Below, piece after piece: positions 61,422-64,000 of a stretch of DNA of 64,000 bases (its first letter is position 1; each line of letters begins with the position of its first letter). The stretch is from Stutzerimonas xanthomarina. Lineage in GTDB: Bacteria; Pseudomonadota; Gammaproteobacteria; Pseudomonadales; Pseudomonadaceae. The translations under genes and the position numbers were made by a program. Where the stretch lies: positions 65,274-129,273 of the forward strand of contig NZ_RHQM01000012.1 in NCBI RefSeq assembly GCF_003935375.1, read 5' to 3'. The notes under the pieces were generated by a model. That model was not told where the DNA came from. It did no database searches and was given only the letters and a program-made list of their open reading frames with translations.

Positions 61422-62074
61422 TTGTCCACCAAATAGCCGACCCCACGTACGGTGCGGATCAGTTCGGGGAAGAATTTCTTGCGCAGGTGATGGATATGCA
61501 CCTCCAGCGCGTTGCTCTCGACTTCCTCGTCCCAGCCGTAGAGCACCTGCTGCAGTCGATCGCGGGTCAGCACGCGACCGGGCTGGGCGATCAGCTCATG
61601 CAGCAGGACGAACTCCTTGCGCGGCAGGTTGATCGGGGTGCCCTGGTAGCTGACCTGCTGATTGACCGGGTCGAGCAGGATGCCGCGGTACTCCAGTACC
61701 GGCTCAGGGCGATTGAAGCTGCGCCGCAGCAGAGCGCGCAGGCGGGCCTTGAGTTCGGCGACGTCGAACGGCTTGACCAGGTAGTCGTCGGCGCCGGCAT
61801 CCAGCCCGGCGATGCGGTCGCTGGTGGCATCGCGCGCGGTGAGTACCAGCACCGGGATCGGGTTGGCGCTGGCGCGCAGGCGCTTGAGCACTTCCAGACC
61901 GTCCATACGCGGCAGACCGAGGTCGAGGATGGCCAGCTCGAAGCTCTCGTGGCTCAGCGCATGCAGCGCGCTCGCGCCGTCCTGCAGCCAGTCCACCGTG
62001 TAGCCCTCGGGCTTGAGTGCGGTGCGGATGCCCTCGCCGAGGGCGCGATCGTCTTCCACCAGCAGAATGCGCAT
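61415..62074 (-). CDS. OmpR-family response regulator, PmrA/QseB-like
   Basis: 219 residues. Receiver with EDD at 8-10, phospho-Asp in LAILDLGLPRMDGLEVL near 51, LTARD and VKPFD; winged helix with VLYGWDEEVESNALEVHIHH, the hallmark of the PmrA/QseB group. The ATG at 62074 (MRILLVEDD) is chosen over an upstream frame. Co-transcribed with the kinase; the TPR/SDR operon begins 63 bases upstream on the same strand and could be read through. Confidence 0.92.
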   Translation of the reverse strand: MRILLVEDDRALGEGIRTALKPEGYTVDWLQDGASALHALSHESFELAILDLGLPRMDGLEVLKRLRASANPIPVLVLTARDATSDRIAGLDAGADDYLVKPFDVAELKARLRALLRRSFNRPEPVLEYRGILLDPVNQQVSYQGTPINLPRKEFVLLHELIAQPGRVLTRDRLQQVLYGWDEEVESNALEVHIHHLRKKFFPELIRTVRGVGYLVDKC

Positions 62075-62136
62075 GTCGTTCCTGTCGTCCTGAAGGGTTC
62101 GCGGCATTGCTGTGCATTCAACGCCGCCGCACCCGG

Positions 62137-62787
62137 TTATTCCAGCTTTTCCTTGACCTTGCCGAGCAGCGCGCGGGCTTCGTCGCGGCGACCGGCATCG
62201 GCGACTTCACGACCCGCGCGGTCGGGCGCGGCAAGGGCCTTTTCCAGCGCCGCGCGCGCTTCCCCGTAGCGTTTCTGACGCAGCAGGAAATCACCGTGGA
62301 AGTAGTTTGGGTCGATGCCGTTCGGGTTCAGCGCCAGCGCCTGCTTGAACAGCGCCTCGGCCTTGTCCTCGTCACCGAAGCCGATCGGCCAGCCGGGCAC
62401 CTGGTAGTAGAGGCTGGCGAGGCTGGTGTAGGCCGAGCCATCCAGCGCCTGTGGCTCAAGTTCGATGGCTTTTTCCAGTTCGACTTTAGCTTGCTTGACC
62501 AGGCCTAGCGCGCCGAGCCCGCCCTTGGCGCCGGCCCAGGTGCTGAGCACGATGCCGTGCCAGATATGCAGCTCGGCGGCCTGCGGTTCGCCGACCACCG
62601 CGCTTTCGGCCTCCGAGGCGAGCCGGGCGAAGGCCGCTTCGCGCTGCGCCGCCGGCAGCTGGTAGTTGATTTCCGCCCAGCGGGTCTGGATCTGGCGCAG
62701 CGACGATTCGCCGGCCGGGCTGAGGGCGAAGGAGGGTTGGCTAGCCAGGGCCAGCATCAGTGCGCAAAGGCCGAGCAGGCGCTTCAT
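62137..62787 (-). CDS. Secreted TPR-like protein
   Basis: 216 residues: signal peptide 1-21 (ends SFA), then helical repeats including LHIWHGIVLSTWAGAKGG, LEKAIELEPQALDGSAYTSL and FKQALALNPNGIDPNYFHGD, which fit tetratricopeptide units, with YFHGDFLLRQKRYGEARAAL last. Probably periplasmic scaffold. Start overlaps the SDR stop by 4 bases, so it is the last gene of a three-or-more gene operon. Confidence 0.78.
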   Translation of the reverse strand: MKRLLGLCALMLALASQPSFALSPAGESSLRQIQTRWAEINYQLPAAQREAAFARLASEAESAVVGEPQAAELHIWHGIVLSTWAGAKGGLGALGLVKQAKVELEKAIELEPQALDGSAYTSLASLYYQVPGWPIGFGDEDKAEALFKQALALNPNGIDPNYFHGDFLLRQKRYGEARAALEKALAAPDRAGREVADAGRRDEARALLGKVKEKLE

Positions 62788-63620
62788 GGGTGTTCTCCGG
62801 TTGAGTTGGATTGGTGGGCGGGTGGCAGCGGCTGTTCAGCACGGGCGAAGCGTTTGATCACCGGCAACTGTTTGCGCAGGGCCTGGTCGACCAGCCGTGG
62901 CAGCAGGCCGTTGAGGCGCACGAAGAGTTTTTCCGGCCAGCCGAGGTAAAGCTCTTCGCGCTCCGTGGCGATGGCATGGACGATCTGTCGGGCGACTTCT
63001 TGCGGATCGTCCATCTCCACCTTCAGCGCGTCGTTCATCGCCACCACGTCGGCACTGTTCATCGCCGTGCGGGTGGCGCGTGGCGCGATGTAGAGCACCT
63101 TGACGTGACTGTCGGCCAGCTCGCGGCGCAGCGCCTCGGAAAAACCGCGCAGGGCGAACTTGCTGGCGCAGTAGGCGGTGAAACCCGGGTAGCCGATGGA
63201 GCCGAAGGTTGAACCGAGATTGACCAGCAGCGCCTGCGGTTGCTGGCGCAGCAGCGGCAGCAGCAGGTGGGTCAACTGCAGCGTGGCGGTGACGTTGACG
63301 CCGATCAGGCGGGCGATGGCATCCTCGTCCTGCTGTTCGAGCAGGCTGAACTGGTTGATTCCGGCGGCGTTGATCACGCAGTTGAGGCCGCCGAAACGCC
63401 GCGCGGCATCGAGCACCGTATGCCGGCCGCTGCGCTGGGTGAGGTCGGCGCAGACCAGGCTGACCTGCCCCGGATAGCGGCGCGTCAGCGCTTCCAGGGC
63501 AAGACTGTCGCGTCCCACCAGTAACAGCCGTGCGCCGTTCGCGCAGAGCCGCTCGACCAGCACCTGGCCGATGCCGCCGCTGGCGCCGGTCAGCAGGATG
63601 CGCGCGTCACGCAGTTGCAT
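62784..63620 (-). CDS. Short-chain dehydrogenase/reductase
   Basis: 278 residues, classical SDR: TGASGGIGQVLVERL at the N-terminus, NAAGINQFSLL, catalytic Ser in LVNLGSTFGSIG, YCASKFALRGFSEALRREL (Tyr-x3-Lys). The C-terminal extension (YLGWPEKLFVRLNGLLPRLVD) is amphipathic and resembles membrane-associated SDRs acting on lipids. It overlaps the upstream gene by 14 bases and the TPR gene by 4. Substrate unknown; lipid or fatty-acid derivative is inferred. Confidence 0.87.
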   Translation of the reverse strand: MQLRDARILLTGASGGIGQVLVERLCANGARLLLVGRDSLALEALTRRYPGQVSLVCADLTQRSGRHTVLDAARRFGGLNCVINAAGINQFSLLEQQDEDAIARLIGVNVTATLQLTHLLLPLLRQQPQALLVNLGSTFGSIGYPGFTAYCASKFALRGFSEALRRELADSHVKVLYIAPRATRTAMNSADVVAMNDALKVEMDDPQEVARQIVHAIATEREELYLGWPEKLFVRLNGLLPRLVDQALRKQLPVIKRFARAEQPLPPAHQSNSTGEHP

Positions 63621-63999
63621 GGTCGTGCTCCGGCGCGCTCAGGCTGCGGAAGATGTCGCCGTAGAGGCGGTAGACGACGCGCGCGGTGTGCACCACGGCG
63701 GCCTTGTCGTCCTCGTCGTCGAGGCGGTTCATCAGCCTCTTGAAGAACTCGATGTGCTCCATGTCCATGCTGCCATGCGAGGTCAGGTAGCTGAACGCCT
63801 TGGCCGGCAGCTGAAGTTTGTCCTGCAGCACGCCGGCGGCCTGGGTCGCCAGCGCGATGCTGGTGCCTTCCAGCACGTTGACCATGCCGAAGAAGCTCGC
63901 CGGGTTGTGTCGCGCGATGCGGTCGTAGACGTAGGCGACCATCAGTTCGGTGGGCAGTGCCGGCTGGCCGTGGCGCACCGCCTCGGCATCGCCGCCACA
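63607..63999 (-). CDS. Heme-oxygenase-fold (TenA/HDO-like) iron redox protein, 5' part outside window
   Basis: The C-terminal 130 residues of an all-helical protein; the frame is open to the window edge. Segments NPASFFGMVNVLEGTSIALA and YLTSHGSMDMEHIEFFKRLMN fit the iron-containing redox-enzyme branch of the heme-oxygenase/TenA fold, whose non-heme di-iron members use His/Glu/Asp ligands on such helices (here His and Glu in DMEHIEFF). Coupled to an SDR and a TPR gene. Cannot say whether it is an enzyme such as the UndA-type oxidases or a scaffold, since the first ligand helices are outside. Confidence 0.65.
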   Translation of the reverse strand, partial: CGGDAEAVRHGQPALPTELMVAYVYDRIARHNPASFFGMVNVLEGTSIALATQAAGVLQDKLQLPAKAFSYLTSHGSMDMEHIEFFKRLMNRLDDEDDKAAVVHTARVVYRLYGDIFRSLSAPEHDHATA

Positions 64000-64000
64000 G

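Noticed and set aside
1..64000. tRNA, rRNA, CRISPR arrays, prophage, integrons or insertion-sequence transposases
   Set aside because: Nothing with the required structure or coding sequence was seen on either strand.

Overview
The window reads as chromosomal DNA of a Pseudomonas-type gammaproteobacterium, most likely the Stutzerimonas (P. stutzeri) group. The DNA is visibly GC-rich, genes are tightly packed with ATGA-type overlaps, and the gene content is typical: a SbcCD pair, a Dnr-type Crp/Fnr regulator beside molybdenum-cofactor genes, ketone-body and tyrosine catabolism, a Pct-type chemoreceptor and Crc/Hfq-like leader motifs. The species call is inference. I see no rRNA, tRNA, CRISPR array, prophage or transposase gene.

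Layout. (1) 1-6145: vitamin B12 uptake. A partial BtuF-like gene on the plus strand is followed by a minus-strand operon btuB - binding protein - permease - ATPase - divergent PduO-type adenosyltransferase, behind a cobalamin riboswitch whose platform appears to hide the btuB ribosome binding site. (2) 6146-13260: sbcCD, a repeat-filled 0.8-kb gap, a WYL-domain regulator and small ORFs. (3) 13263-17660: a two-component system resembling BqsRS/CarRS, three small PepSY proteins, a CusF-like copper protein and a DUF899 protein. (4) 17824-20694: a pseudouridine synthase, a Nei-like DNA glycosylase and a PRPP synthetase homologue. (5) 20831-24721: 3-hydroxybutyrate dehydrogenase, a GntP permease and an AtoE transporter, with a probable sigma-54 promoter and paired operators. 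(6) 24833-38519: amino-acid catabolism: an Lrp regulator, a fused indolepyruvate oxidoreductase, leucine dehydrogenase, two NSS transporters, and a tyrosine/homogentisate pathway with short-type enzymes. (7) 38709-41400: an amino-acid chemoreceptor with a FliA promoter, and a DJ-1/PfpI protein. (8) 41403-55149: housekeeping and miscellaneous genes (EAL, CPA2 antiporter, DEAD helicase, LysE/AraC, AdhP, YhiN-type flavoprotein, HDAC-like, thioesterase, HAD, zinc peptidase, DUF411). (9) 55150-59271: a Dnr-like regulator, a truncated sensor remnant, moaA, moaB and moeA. (10) 59327-63999: cytochrome b561, a PmrAB/QseBC-like two-component system, and an operon of a TPR protein, an SDR and a heme-oxygenase-fold protein that runs off the edge.

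How it fits together. Regions 5-7 form a coherent nutrient block: sensing (chemoreceptor), import (NSS, AtoE, GntP) and degradation of amino acids and 3-hydroxybutyrate. AANAANAA motifs, the known Crc/Hfq signature, lie just upstream of many of its start codons. Specific control is suggested by TyrR/PhhR-like boxes before hpd and sigma-54 signals before the hydroxybutyrate genes. A family of short palindromes built on GTAGGGTGGA/TCCACCCTAC is scattered between genes; one copy sits exactly at the broken end of a gene remnant. The most novel-looking items are the adenosyltransferase-like protein with lost catalytic motifs at the end of the B12 operon, and the orphan WYL regulator divergent from a 33-residue membrane peptide.
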